From: SZUA-430 sp036840015
Lineage (GTDB): Bacteria > Pseudomonadota > Alphaproteobacteria > Micropepsales > Micropepsaceae
Direction of reading: 5' to 3'
DNA length: 32,840 nt
Assembly (NCBI GenBank): GCA_036840015.1
Contig: DAISVV010000007.1
Location: 1 to 32,840 of the forward strand
This document shows, one piece after another, positions 14,717-22,768 of the stretch. The translations under genes and the position numbers were made by a program. The notes beneath the pieces were generated by a model. The model made no database searches and was not told where the DNA came from. It saw only the letters and a program-made list of their open reading frames with translations. Position 1 is the stretch's first letter, and the number at the start of each line of letters is the position of its first letter.

Positions 14717-16096
14717 ATGACTGTCACCGCCAGCAAGAATGACCGGGTCAAGCCCTCATGGCTGATTGCCTATTCGCTGCCCGGCCTGCCGCTCGCGGCC
14801 ATGACGCTGCCCCTGGCCGTGCACCTGCCGCCCTTCTATGCGGTGGAGATCGGGCTCGGCTGGATGATCACGGGCATCATCTTCGGTGCGGCTCGGTTTC
14901 TCGATGTCTTTCTCGATCCGGTGATGGGCGTGCTGTCGGACCGGACCCGCACGCGCTGGGGACGCCGGCGCATCTGGATGGTCGCCTCGATCCCCATCAT
15001 GTGCTTTGCGTCCTACCTTGTCTTCATGCCGGAACCCGGGGTGGGTGCGGGATACGTCGTCACGTCCATCATCATCCTGTTCGTGGGTTGGACGATGCTG
15101 TCGATCGTGCACCTGGCATGGGGAAGCGAACTCAGTGGTGACTATCACGAGCGATCCCGCATCACCGCCTCGCGCGAGGGCGCTTACCTGATCGGCATGA
15201 TCTGCGTTCTGCTGCTGCCGGCCCTGATCCAGGCGCAAGGGGGCGACAAGTTCGAGCAGATCGCGTCCATGGGATGGTTCGTGATCCTCACCCTTCCCCT
15301 TGGCGTGGCCATTGCGGTGTGGGCCATTCCGGAGAACCCGCATCACGAACCGCAGCACCTGCCGCTGGGCCCCGCACTGAAGGCGATCCTGACCAACAGG
15401 CCCCTGCGCTATGTGCTGATCAGCGACCTCATTGCCGGGATCTCGGGCGGGATCGTGGCTACCCTGTTCCTGCCCATGGTCGCCTTCGGGCTTGAGTTGC
15501 CCAAGGAGGCGAACTGGCTGCTGCTTGTCTATTTTGTCATGGGTGCGCTGGCCATTCCGCCCATGGTCTGGCTGAGCCGGCGCCTGGGCAAGCACCAGAC
15601 CTTCGTGCTGCACTGCCTCGCCAATGCCATCATGATCCCGTGCATCTTCTTCCTGCCCAAGGGAGAGTTCGTCCCGGCCCTCGTCCTGTGGACGCTTCTG
15701 GGGCTCAACATGTCGGTGGGTCCCTTCCTGTTCCGCGCGATCATGGCGGACGTGGCCGACCATGACCATGTGGAGACGGGCCAGGCGCGCGCTGGGGTGT
15801 ATTTCGCGCTGCTCGCGCTGACGAACAAGCTTGGCTATTCCTGCGCGATCTTCTTCTCCTATGCGGTGCTGGCGTGGATCGGGTTCGACGGCAAGGGCAA
15901 CAATGCGCCGGAGACGATCTCGAGCATGATGCTGCTCTATGTGGTGCCGCCCACGCTGATCTCTCTCGGGATTGCGATCGTGATGTGGCGCTTCCCGCTT
16001 GACGAGGCCAAGCAGCGCGAATTGCGCCGGATCATCGAGGAGCGGGCTGCGGCGCAGGCCGAAGCCGACGCCAAGCGGCTTTCCGGCGCCGGTTGA
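14717..16096 (+). CDS. GPH/MelB-type MFS symporter
   Basis: A 459-aa, roughly twelve-helix membrane transporter. The glycoside-pentoside-hexuronide:cation symporter signature is clear early on: ARFLDVFLDPVMGVLSDRTRTRWGRRRIWM, carrying the conserved Asp residues of the family. Later come HLAWGSELSGDYHERSRITASREG and, in the second half, RAIMADVADHDHVETGQARAGVYFALLALTNKLGYS, also a MelB-family hallmark. Substrates in the family are sugars and sugar acids, but many alphaproteobacterial members sit beside hydrolases of unknown substrate. The ATG at 14717 follows GAGAGG. The first hydrolase starts five bases after the stop, so the three genes are surely one transcript. Confidence 0.9.
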   Translation: MTVTASKNDRVKPSWLIAYSLPGLPLAAMTLPLAVHLPPFYAVEIGLGWMITGIIFGAARFLDVFLDPVMGVLSDRTRTRWGRRRIWMVASIPIMCFASYLVFMPEPGVGAGYVVTSIIILFVGWTMLSIVHLAWGSELSGDYHERSRITASREGAYLIGMICVLLLPALIQAQGGDKFEQIASMGWFVILTLPLGVAIAVWAIPENPHHEPQHLPLGPALKAILTNRPLRYVLISDLIAGISGGIVATLFLPMVAFGLELPKEANWLLLVYFVMGALAIPPMVWLSRRLGKHQTFVLHCLANAIMIPCIFFLPKGEFVPALVLWTLLGLNMSVGPFLFRAIMADVADHDHVETGQARAGVYFALLALTNKLGYSCAIFFSYAVLAWIGFDGKGNNAPETISSMMLLYVVPPTLISLGIAIVMWRFPLDEAKQRELRRIIEERAAAQAEADAKRLSGAG

Positions 16097-16101
16097 CCGC
16101 C

Positions 16102-16881
16102 ATGCGGCATCTTGAGCTGGATGGCCGTGCGATCGCGTACTCCGACCAGGGGGCCGGGGATGGCATCGTGCTGGTGCACGGTTTTGCCGCGAGCGCGCGG
16201 GAGAACTGGGAGAAGCCTGGCTGGATCCAGATGCTGGTGCGGGCGGGGCGACGGGTGATTGCCATCGACCTGCCGGGCCATGGCGAGAGCGGCAAGCCGC
16301 ATGATCCGGGCGCCTATTCCATCGGCAGCCTTGCCGACGCGGTCCTCGCCGTGACCGAGCATCTTCAGGTCAAGAAGCCGGACCTTGTCGGGTTTTCGCT
16401 TGGTGCGCGGGTTGCGCTGGAGGTGCTGTCGCGTCGGCCCGAGCGCTACCTGCTGGGCGTGCTGTGCGGTGTTGGCCAGGAATTGCTGGCGCCCCGCGAT
16501 GCGCGGATGCAGGTCGGCCTGATCGACGCGTTCGAGGCGGAGTCTGCCGATCATGTGCCGGAAGGCCTCGCGCGGCAGTTCCGGCAGTTCGCCGAAGCGC
16601 AGGGGCAGGACCTGAAGGCGCTTGCCGCCTGTGCGCGGGCCTTTGATGCCGCGCCGATGACCTGGACGGCCGAGCGACTGTCCCTCATCCGCAACGAGAT
16701 CCTGGTGATTGCGGGATCGGGTGATGTGCTGGCCGGCTCGGCGCCGGGGCTCGCGCGGTGCCTTGGCAATGCGCGCGGCAAGCAGATCCCGGGCTGCGGC
16801 CACATGGACTGCCTGACGCAGCCCATGTTCAAGGCTGCCGTGATGGATTTCCTCGCCGGCATCCCGGATGTGCCTGCGTGA
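16102..16881 (+). CDS. Alpha/beta hydrolase, first of a tandem pair
   Basis: A 259-aa alpha/beta-fold hydrolase. The oxyanion strand is VLVHGFAASARENWEKPGW, the next segment is VIAIDLPGHGESGKPHDPGAYS, and the nucleophile elbow is GFSLG with Ser99. Asp in IAGSGD and His in GCGHMD complete the triad. No signal peptide, so it acts in the cytoplasm, presumably on a substrate imported by the preceding symporter. It lies five bases after the symporter stop and 12 before the second hydrolase, which shares many of these motif blocks. A TTG three codons upstream overlaps the symporter stop and is less likely. The substrate (ester, lactone or other) is unknown. Confidence 0.88.
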   Translation: MRHLELDGRAIAYSDQGAGDGIVLVHGFAASARENWEKPGWIQMLVRAGRRVIAIDLPGHGESGKPHDPGAYSIGSLADAVLAVTEHLQVKKPDLVGFSLGARVALEVLSRRPERYLLGVLCGVGQELLAPRDARMQVGLIDAFEAESADHVPEGLARQFRQFAEAQGQDLKALAACARAFDAAPMTWTAERLSLIRNEILVIAGSGDVLAGSAPGLARCLGNARGKQIPGCGHMDCLTQPMFKAAVMDFLAGIPDVPA

Positions 16882-16893
16882 CCGGTTGATGCC

Positions 16894-17649
16894 ATGCCAT
16901 ACCTTGCGGTGAATGAGCATATACGCCTTGCATATGAGGTGGCCGGTGACGGGCCGCCGATCGTGCTGGTGCACGGCTTTGCCTCGAACCGGGGCATGAA
17001 CTGGCGAACACCGGGATGGTACGGCACGCTGACTGCGGCCGGCCGGCAGGTGATCGCCGTCGACATGCGAGGCCACGGCGAGAGCTCCAAGCCGCATGAT
17101 ACGGCTGCGTATGACGAGGGCGAGCTTGCCCGTGACATCGTGCGGCTGCTCGATCACCTCGGGCACCGGCGGGCCGATGTCATGGGTTACTCGATGGGTG
17201 GGTTCATCACGATGCGCCTCCTGCATGATGATCATGCGCGCGTGCGCCGCGCGGTCATTGCGGGTGTCGGCGAGAACTATTACGGGCGCGGCGCGCTCGA
17301 GACCGATGCCATCGCCGCCGCGATGCGCACGCCCGATCCGGCAAGTGTCCTCGATGCGGTCCCCCGCCTCTTCCGCGTTTTCGCCGAGCAGGGCAAGAAT
17401 GACCTTGAGGCGCTGGCCTGCTGCATGACGCGGCCGCGCCGGTCGTTTACAGCCGCGGAGATGCGCCACGTTGATACACCGGCGCTGATCGTGCTGGGTG
17501 ACAAGGACAACATCACGGGACCGGCGGGCGCGCTTGCCGAGGCTCTGCCGCGCTCGGAGGTGGTGATGGTGCCCAACCGGGATCACATGACGACCGTGGG
17601 CGACAAGGCCTACAAGGCGGGGGTGCTGGCGTTCCTTGCCGCAGGCTGA
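16894..17649 (+). CDS. Alpha/beta hydrolase, second of a tandem pair
   Basis: A 251-aa cytoplasmic alpha/beta hydrolase. The first strand-loop is VLVHGFASNRGMNWRTPGW, then VIAVDMRGHGESSKPHDTAAYD. The nucleophile elbow is GYSMGG with Ser100, Asp is in VLGDKDNITG and His in PNRDHMTT. The blocks NW..PGW, AGR.VIA.D, GHGES.KPHD and AY recur at the same positions in the preceding gene, so the two arose by duplication and then diverged, especially in the cap region. Retention of both triads suggests two related reactions, perhaps consecutive. It is the last gene of the symporter operon. The hairpin 25 bases downstream has its U run on the other strand. Confidence 0.88.
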   Translation: MPYLAVNEHIRLAYEVAGDGPPIVLVHGFASNRGMNWRTPGWYGTLTAAGRQVIAVDMRGHGESSKPHDTAAYDEGELARDIVRLLDHLGHRRADVMGYSMGGFITMRLLHDDHARVRRAVIAGVGENYYGRGALETDAIAAAMRTPDPASVLDAVPRLFRVFAEQGKNDLEALACCMTRPRRSFTAAEMRHVDTPALIVLGDKDNITGPAGALAEALPRSEVVMVPNRDHMTTVGDKAYKAGVLAFLAAG

Positions 17650-17664
17650 CGCGTCGGCAGTCGC

Positions 17665-17701
17665 AAAAGAAAAGACCTGCCGCAGTTGCCCGCGGCAGGT
17701 C
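17665..17701 (-). terminator. Intrinsic terminator of the TorF-family gene
   Basis: Ten-base perfect stem GACCTGCCGC / GCGGCAGGTC (17674-17683 with 17692-17701) around an 8-base loop. On the minus strand it is followed by TTTTCTTTT (17673-17665). It therefore ends the minus-strand gene at 17725-18507. On the plus strand there is no U run. Confidence 0.85.
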
Positions 17702-17724
17702 CCTGGCAAGAGTTGCCCTTGAGA

Positions 17725-18507
17725 TTACGGCAGGTTCGCCGAGACGGAGACGACAACGCCGCCTTCGCACCAGTCGCTACCGCACTGTGTCTTGTTCACG
17801 TCGGTGTCGACCCAGCGCACGTCGAGTGCGATCTGGTTCCACGATGTGCCGAAGCCGATGTCATAGAACAGATAGTCCGGAAGGCCGGTGCCAGTGGCGA
17901 CCGAGTTGTCACTGTACCACTGATATCCAAGATGGCCCGAGGCCTCGAGGCCGCCCGTGAAGAACAGGAACTTCTCCATCAGCGGTGCCGAGACGCCAGC
18001 CGTAAGGGCCGTGGACTCGTCCGATTTCTTGAAATAGTCCGGGCTATAGGCGAGTTCGGCGCTGACGCCGATCTTGCCGTAGTCGTGGCTGACGCCGGCG
18101 ATGAACTCCCAGTAGTCGTAGTCGCGAGTCGTTGTCGGCGGTGTGTCGGCGTCGGCGTACCAGTAGTACACGGCCTTCGCGGTCGCCGAGGTGTTCTCGC
18201 CGAGCTTGAAGTTGTAGCCCGCCGTCAGGTCGATCTCGACGCCCGAGTCGTAGGTTGTCTCGTCGTTGAAGTCGATGGACGATGCCCAGACGTTCGCAAA
18301 GGCGCCCGACGCGTGGTCGTACTGCACCCAGCCCTGCAGGGCCGGGTTACGGTCCGACTGGCTGATGCCGCGGAAACGATAGTCCGACGTGAGGGACACG
18401 CCGGCCGAGAACGGACCCCACGCGGAGTCTTCCGCCTGGGCAACCGGTGCAATGACGGACATCGCAAGGACGCCCAGCAAAGCTGTCTTCAGTTTAGTCA
18501 CTCGCAT
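17725..18507 (-). CDS. TorF family outer-membrane protein (TIGR02001-like)
   Basis: A 260-aa exported protein. The signal peptide is MRVTKLKTALLGVLAMSVIAPVAQA, with cleavage after residue 25. The mature part opens with FSAGVSLTSDYRFRGISQSDRNPALQGWVQYDH, the recognised signature of the TorF/Gcw_chp family of putative porins. It continues with alternating aromatic and polar beta strands, such as KAVYYWYADAD and HLGYQWYSDNS, and ends in a beta-strand-like VVVSVSANLP. A small barrel in the outer membrane is expected; the solute is unknown. The ATG has GAGG eight bases upstream. It is monocistronic with its own terminator. Two Cys near the C-terminus (CGSDWC) may form a disulfide. Confidence 0.88.
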   Translation of the reverse strand: MRVTKLKTALLGVLAMSVIAPVAQAEDSAWGPFSAGVSLTSDYRFRGISQSDRNPALQGWVQYDHASGAFANVWASSIDFNDETTYDSGVEIDLTAGYNFKLGENTSATAKAVYYWYADADTPPTTTRDYDYWEFIAGVSHDYGKIGVSAELAYSPDYFKKSDESTALTAGVSAPLMEKFLFFTGGLEASGHLGYQWYSDNSVATGTGLPDYLFYDIGFGTSWNQIALDVRWVDTDVNKTQCGSDWCEGGVVVSVSANLP

Positions 18508-18827
18508 GCTTTACCTCGTGCTTTCTTTAAGAAACTCTCTTGCGATGCCGCTGAACGAGTTCGGCGACGCTCCGCTGTTTCCATGGTCCGGATCTTCGGA
18601 GTTGCGGCTGCACTCAAACATTCGCTTGGTTGACAAGGCCTTAATGGGGCGTTTCCCTTGTGCCACAGTGGCCAGCTGTTCTTGTGTCTGCTGTGCGAAT
18701 CACTATGGCCATGAGCCGAGTGTGACGTGTTGCCATCGGGCGAGAAGGCGCGCGTGCAAATTCCCTGGCTGTGTGGCGTCACTGCCCGCCCGCACGCGTG
18801 CGCACCGTTTCTGAATTCAGCGAGGGC
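18508..18827. other. Intergenic region between TorF-family gene and SDR gene
   Basis: 320 bases upstream of the TorF-family gene and downstream of the SDR gene, both on the minus strand. It must hold the outer-membrane protein promoter, but I find no hexamer pair I would defend. I see no RNA gene, repeat or credible small ORF. Confidence 0.3.
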
Positions 18828-19616
18828 TCAGCGGCGAACCACGCCGGCGATGGCGAGGTGGTGGCCGCCGTCGGTCAGCATCGTCTCGCCCGTGATGTGG
18901 CGGGCGCCTTCACCGCAGAAGAAGGCAACCACTTCCGCCACGTCCTCGGGGGTTGCCGCGCGATGCAAGGGTACGGCGTTGGTGTTGTGCTCGACGATGC
19001 GTGCATAGGCCTCGGGTCCAAACTGGTCGGCAAACCAGCGTGTCGCCACAAAGCCCGGGCATACGGCGTTGACCCTGATCTCGGGCGAAAGCGAGCGGGC
19101 GAGCGACTTTGTCATCGTGTTCAGCGCGCCCTTGGAGGCCGCGTAGGCGATCGAGGAACCGACGCCGAGGACTCCGGCGATCGACGAGACGTTGACCACC
19201 CGGCCGAAGCCCGAGGCCTTGAGTTGTGGCTCGCAGGCCCGGACCATCTGGTAGGCGCCGATGACATTCACGCGGTAGATTGCAATGAAGTCGTCGGCTG
19301 AAAGCAGGTCCAGCTTCGCGTGGTCGGCAAAGCGTGTCGTGCCCGCGTTGTTGACGAGGATGTCGATGCGTCCCCATGTCTCGACGGCGGCTGCGGCCAT
19401 GCGGCGGCAGTCGGCATCTTCCGCGACGTTCGCCTGCACCAGCAATGCCTCGCCGCCGGCTGCGCGGATGCGGCTGACCGTGGCTTCGGCGTCGGTGACG
19501 GACTTGGTGCAGTTCACGACGACACGCGCGCCCTGTGCAGCGAGGCGTTCCGCGCAGGCGGCGCCAATTCCTGTTGCCGATCCTGTGACGATGGCGACCT
19601 GGTCTTTCAACTGCAT
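18828..19616 (-). CDS. Short-chain dehydrogenase/reductase (FabG-like)
   Basis: A 262-aa classical SDR that oxidises or reduces a hydroxy/keto group with NAD(P). The cofactor loop is TGSATGIGAACAERL, the NNAG motif is present, and the catalytic set is Ser in NVSSIAG with YAASK (Tyr and Lys). PGFVATRWFA and the C-terminal ITGETMLTDGG are typical of the FabG/BDH-like branch. It lies 39 bases downstream of the enoyl-CoA hydratase-family gene on the same strand, so a shared acyl-CoA pathway (hydration, then oxidation of a 3-hydroxyacyl intermediate) is likely but inferred. Confidence 0.9.
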   Translation of the reverse strand: MQLKDQVAIVTGSATGIGAACAERLAAQGARVVVNCTKSVTDAEATVSRIRAAGGEALLVQANVAEDADCRRMAAAAVETWGRIDILVNNAGTTRFADHAKLDLLSADDFIAIYRVNVIGAYQMVRACEPQLKASGFGRVVNVSSIAGVLGVGSSIAYAASKGALNTMTKSLARSLSPEIRVNAVCPGFVATRWFADQFGPEAYARIVEHNTNAVPLHRAATPEDVAEVVAFFCGEGARHITGETMLTDGGHHLAIAGVVRR

Positions 19617-19655
19617 CGATGATGTTCCCTGCGAGGTGTCTGGCGGTTCGTCTGG

Positions 19656-20438
19656 TCAGGTGCCATTGAAGCGCGGCTTGCGCTTTTCTGCAAATGCGCG
19701 CCGCCCCTCGGCATAGTCGGCACTGTGGGTACAGGCGGCGGCGGCTTCCTCGGCGGCAATGCGTAGCCCAGGATCGCCCGTGACGGCGAGGCGGATTGCC
19801 AATTTCGAGGCAGCCATCGACAGGGGCGCATTGGCGGCGAGGGATCCTGCATAGCCGCTCACGACGGTGTCGAAGTCGGGCGCCGGTGCCACCTGGTGGA
19901 CGATGCCCCGCAGGAGGGCCTCGTGGGCGGTGTACGTCCTTGCCGTGAGCAGCATTTCGGTCGCCGTTGCCATGCCGAGGCTTGCCACGAGGTTGGCAGT
20001 GCCCGACATGCCGTAGGCCAGTCCCAGGCGTGCGGCGGGAATGCAGAATCGCGCGTCGGTTGCAGCGATGCGCAGGTCACAGGCCATTGCGATGGCCACG
20101 CCGCCACCGAAACAGATGCCGCGGATGGCAGCAACCACGGGCTTGCCGGTGTCCATGATGGCTGCAATGGCGCCATGTGTCGCTGCATCATAGATGCGGG
20201 CCGTGTCCCCGCTTGCGCGGTTGGCCTCGAATTCCGAGATGTCTGCGCCAGCCGCGAAGGCCTCTGTCCCGGCCCCGGTGATGACAATGCACCGGATTTC
20301 CGGATCCTGCCCGAGTTGTGCCATTATGCCGGGGATTGCCTGCCACATGTCGAGACTGATGGCATTGCGCCGTGCCGGTGTGTTGAGTACGAGATAGGCG
20401 ACCGTTCCGCGTCGATCAGTGATGAGTTTGGAAAACAT
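19656..20438 (-). CDS. Enoyl-CoA hydratase/isomerase family protein
   Basis: A 260-aa crotonase-fold enzyme acting on acyl-CoA. The oxyanion-hole segments are present: EAFAAGADISEFEANRASGD and RGICFGGGVAIAMACDLRIAA. The segment that normally reads PE..LG (first catalytic Glu) is IPAARLGLAYGMSG, so that Glu is replaced by Ala. The second Glu position may be kept in ATATEMLLTARTYTA. Such members often catalyse isomerisation or other reactions rather than plain hydration. The start at 20438 opens MFSKLITDRRGTVAYLVLN. Upstream in-frame residues overlap the divergent phosphatase gene and are not family-like. It is the first gene of a two-gene minus-strand operon with the SDR. Confidence 0.88.
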   Translation of the reverse strand: MFSKLITDRRGTVAYLVLNTPARRNAISLDMWQAIPGIMAQLGQDPEIRCIVITGAGTEAFAAGADISEFEANRASGDTARIYDAATHGAIAAIMDTGKPVVAAIRGICFGGGVAIAMACDLRIAATDARFCIPAARLGLAYGMSGTANLVASLGMATATEMLLTARTYTAHEALLRGIVHQVAPAPDFDTVVSGYAGSLAANAPLSMAASKLAIRLAVTGDPGLRIAAEEAAAACTHSADYAEGRRAFAEKRKPRFNGT

Positions 20439-20466
20439 GGAACCTGTGGGTTTGAAGGAGCTGAAG

Positions 20467-21072
20467 GTGCGCAGGCGCCCGCTGCGCCCTGAGGACAATC
20501 CCATCAGAATAGTTCTGATCCGCCACGGCAAGCCGGATATTGGTAGAACTGCGTGGCTTTCGCACAGGAAATTCCAGGAATTCATCGACCACTATGAACG
20601 TGCCGGGCTTGATCCGGAGAACCGGCCGCCCCGGTGGCTGATGGAGCTTGTGGGTGATGCGCGGCGGGTCTTTGCCTCGGACCGGCCCCGGGCCCGCGAA
20701 AGCGCCCGGGCAGTGGCGCCGCACGCGGATGTCCAGCAAAGCCCGCTGTTCATGGAAGCGCAGCTGAAGTCACCGCGCCTGCCCCTCGTCCGGCTCCGGC
20801 CTGCAGCGTGGGCAATACTTGCGCGCGTCGCCTGGCATGCGGGGCACCACGGCGGCATCGAGGATTTCGGCGATGCCAAGGATCGCGCCGAGAAGTCGGT
20901 GGAGATGCTTTCGCGCGTGGCACACGAGGACGGGATCGCTGTCCTGGTCGCGCATGGCTATTTCAATGCCATCGTGGGCCGCGTCCTGCGCAAGCAGGGA
21001 TGGCGGCGCTATGGTGGTCGCCACCGCGCCAAGTACTGGAACGCTGTTGTCTACGAGCGCTCGGGCGGCTGA
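20467..21072 (+). CDS. Histidine phosphatase family protein
   Basis: A 201-aa member of the phosphoglycerate-mutase-like branch, with the phospho-acceptor motif IRIVLIRHGKPD. FASDRPRARESARAV is the second Arg region, and AVLVAHGYFNAIVGRVL carries the second catalytic His. The protein lacks a signal peptide, so it is cytoplasmic; the substrate is unknown. I prefer the GTG at 20467, which has AAGGAG six bases upstream. An in-frame ATG at 20437 is possible, and its codon would share CATG with the start of the divergent hydratase gene. It is convergent with the nitroreductase, ten bases apart. Confidence 0.82.
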   Translation: MRRRPLRPEDNPIRIVLIRHGKPDIGRTAWLSHRKFQEFIDHYERAGLDPENRPPRWLMELVGDARRVFASDRPRARESARAVAPHADVQQSPLFMEAQLKSPRLPLVRLRPAAWAILARVAWHAGHHGGIEDFGDAKDRAEKSVEMLSRVAHEDGIAVLVAHGYFNAIVGRVLRKQGWRRYGGRHRAKYWNAVVYERSGG

Positions 21073-21082
21073 TGCCGCGCTG

Positions 21083-21673
21083 TCAGAAGGCGGTCACGAT
21101 CGATGCAAGGTCGGGGCGCGGACGCTCGACCAGCGGCTCCCTTGGATGGCCGACATAGATGAAGCCCGCGATGCGTTCCTCGGGTGACAGTCCCATGGCC
21201 GCGAGCACATTGCGATCGTAGGCGTACCATTCCGTGATCCAGTTGGCGACGAAGCCCATGGCGTGGGCGGCCACCAGCAAGGTCTGGCAGCAGGCGCCGG
21301 CCGACAGCACCTGTTCCCACTCGGGGATCGGCACGCCGCTCCTCGGCTTGCTGACCACGCCGATGACCAGCGGCGCGCGCAGGAAGCGTGCCCTCTCCTG
21401 TGCCATCCGTTCCGGCCCTGCCGCGGGGTCTGCGCCTGCGATGGCGGTGGCGAGAACTTCACCCGCCCGGACGCGGGCGTCTCCTGCAAACAGGATGAAG
21501 CGCCATGGCACCAGCTTCCCGTGGTCGGGCACACGCGCCGCGCAAGCCAGAAGCGTACGGACCTGCTCGTCCGATGGGCCGGGGCCCACCATGGCCTTGG
21601 CTGAACCCGAGCGGCGGGATTGCAGCAGGTCGAGCGCCTCTGGTGCAGGTCTGTTCAGTGCCTGATCGGGCAT
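21083..21673 (-). CDS. Nitroreductase family protein (YdjA-like)
   Basis: A 196-aa flavoprotein, probably FMN-binding and dimeric, that uses NAD(P)H to reduce nitro or quinone-like compounds. LLQSRRSGSAKAMVGPGPSDEQVRTLLACAARVPDHGKLVPWRFILF is typical of the short YdjA branch. VLSAGACCQTLLVAAHAMGFVANWITEW and AGFIYVGHPREPLVERPRPDL follow in order. Length matches the family. The physiological substrate is not known. It is divergent from cysE, with 83 bases between the starts. Confidence 0.9.
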   Translation of the reverse strand: MPDQALNRPAPEALDLLQSRRSGSAKAMVGPGPSDEQVRTLLACAARVPDHGKLVPWRFILFAGDARVRAGEVLATAIAGADPAAGPERMAQERARFLRAPLVIGVVSKPRSGVPIPEWEQVLSAGACCQTLLVAAHAMGFVANWITEWYAYDRNVLAAMGLSPEERIAGFIYVGHPREPLVERPRPDLASIVTAF

Positions 21674-21756
21674 TGCAAGGGATCCCTGAGGTTAATGTGG
21701 CTGAAACCGAGGCGGATTCACTAACCGTTACAGGGCGTTTGTGCTAGACTTGAGGA

Positions 21757-22596
21757 ATGGAAAAACGCTCCCTGCCTGTCATTGCCGAGACGTTTGCGAC
21801 GTGCGATCCGGTCTGGTCGGCGCTGCGGGAGGAGGCCGTGCGCCTGGCTGCGGCCGAACCCGCGCTTGCAAGCTTCGTGCATGCAACGGTGCTCAACAAC
21901 GCGCGTCTCGAAGAAGCGCTGTCGTATCACCTTGCCCAGAAGCTCGGGAATGACGACGTGGGCGCCATGCAGGTGCGCTTCGTCTACGATCAGGCGTTTG
22001 CCGATGCGCCGGCTCTGGGCGACGACGTGCGCGCAGACCTGTCGGCCATCTTCGAGCGCGATCCTGCGGTCAATTCCTATGTGGAGCCCTTCCTGTTCTT
22101 CAAGGGCTTCCATGCCTTGCAGGCCTATCGCATCACGCACTGGCTCTGGACGAAGGGGCGCAAGGCGATGGCGCTGCACTTCCAGAGCCGCATCTCGGAA
22201 GTGTTCGGCGTCGACATCCATCCGGCGGCGCGCATCGGTCGCGGTGTCATGATCGACCATGGCACGGCTGTGGTCATCGGTCAGACGGCGGTTGTCGAGG
22301 ACGATGTCTCGATGCTCCACGGCGTCACGCTCGGCGGCACGGGCAAGGAACAGGGTGACCGGCATCCCAAAATCCGCCGGGGCGTCATGATCGGTGCCAG
22401 TGCCACGATCCTGGGAAACATCGAGGTCGGGGCCTATAGCCGTGTCGGTGCGGGAAGTGTTGTCCTGTCGCCTGTACCCGAGCGCTGCACGGTGGCTGGC
22501 GTGCCAGCCAAGGTCATTGGTTGTGCCGGTTGCGACAAGCCCGCGCACGAGATGAACCAGCTCATCCAGGATTACAACGGCGACTACCAGATCTGA
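21757..22596 (+). CDS. cysE: Serine O-acetyltransferase CysE
   Basis: Makes O-acetylserine from serine and acetyl-CoA, the committed step of cysteine synthesis. The 279-aa protein has the helical N-terminal domain (DPVWSALREEAVRLAAAEPALASFVHATVLNNARLEEAL). A left-handed beta-helix follows, with DIHPAARIGRGVMIDHGTAVVIGQTAVVEDDVSMLHGVTLGGTGKEQGDRHPKI, where His and Asp are the catalytic dyad, and PAKVIGCAG. The C-terminal tail ending GDYQI carries the terminal Ile that in this family inserts into O-acetylserine sulfhydrylase to form the cysteine synthase complex. GAGGA directly abuts the ATG, closer than ideal, but no better start exists. No cysK is in the window. Confidence 0.95.
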   Translation: MEKRSLPVIAETFATCDPVWSALREEAVRLAAAEPALASFVHATVLNNARLEEALSYHLAQKLGNDDVGAMQVRFVYDQAFADAPALGDDVRADLSAIFERDPAVNSYVEPFLFFKGFHALQAYRITHWLWTKGRKAMALHFQSRISEVFGVDIHPAARIGRGVMIDHGTAVVIGQTAVVEDDVSMLHGVTLGGTGKEQGDRHPKIRRGVMIGASATILGNIEVGAYSRVGAGSVVLSPVPERCTVAGVPAKVIGCAGCDKPAHEMNQLIQDYNGDYQI

Positions 22597-22618
22597 GGCT
22601 GCGCGTGCCGGCAGACGC

Positions 22619-22644
22619 AAAAAGGGCCGCATTGCTGCGGCCCT
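22619..22644 (-). terminator. Intrinsic terminator of the minus-strand mini-gene
   Basis: Nine-base perfect stem AGGGCCGCA / TGCGGCCCT (22623-22631 with 22636-22644) with a 4-base loop. On the minus strand it is followed by a T run (22623-22619). On the plus strand it ends in CCGTGA, so it does not look like a cysE terminator. A second hairpin, GGGCT / AGCCC (22654-22658 with 22666-22670), lies just before it on the minus-strand transcript. Confidence 0.8.
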
Positions 22645-22684
22645 CCGTGAGACGGGCTGGTTTCAAGCCCTGATCAACCGATCT

Positions 22685-22768
22685 TCAAAGCCATGCGTAA
22701 CCTGGAGGCTGCTCCGTTGTCCGCGTGACTTTCAGGCTTTCAACCAGAACCAAATTCCCACTCGACAT
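22685..22768 (-). CDS. Putative 27-aa small protein with consensus ribosome-binding site
   Basis: A 28-codon ORF (27 aa), starting MSSGNLVLVE and ending QPPGYAWL. It is preceded by AGGAGG (22781-22776) seven bases from the ATG. The wider match AGGAGGTGATCC is complementary to the whole 16S rRNA 3' tail, by far the strongest site in this window. Two hairpins follow, the second an intrinsic terminator. It begins about 79 bases after the PuuB-like oxidase stop on the same strand and may be its last cistron or have its own promoter, for which I see no clear hexamers. Codon third positions are less GC-rich than in neighbours, so coding is not certain; it could be a structured small RNA. I do not recognise the family. 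Confidence 0.5.
   Translation of the reverse strand: MSSGNLVLVESLKVTRTTEQPPGYAWL

Noticed and set aside
15937..17709. Long minus-strand open frame opposite the two hydrolases
   Set aside because: Same GC-rich mirror effect; the two hydrolases on the plus strand have complete motifs.
22623..22644. Hairpin taken as the cysE terminator
   Set aside because: The U run is on the minus strand only; on the plus strand the stem is followed by CCGTGA.
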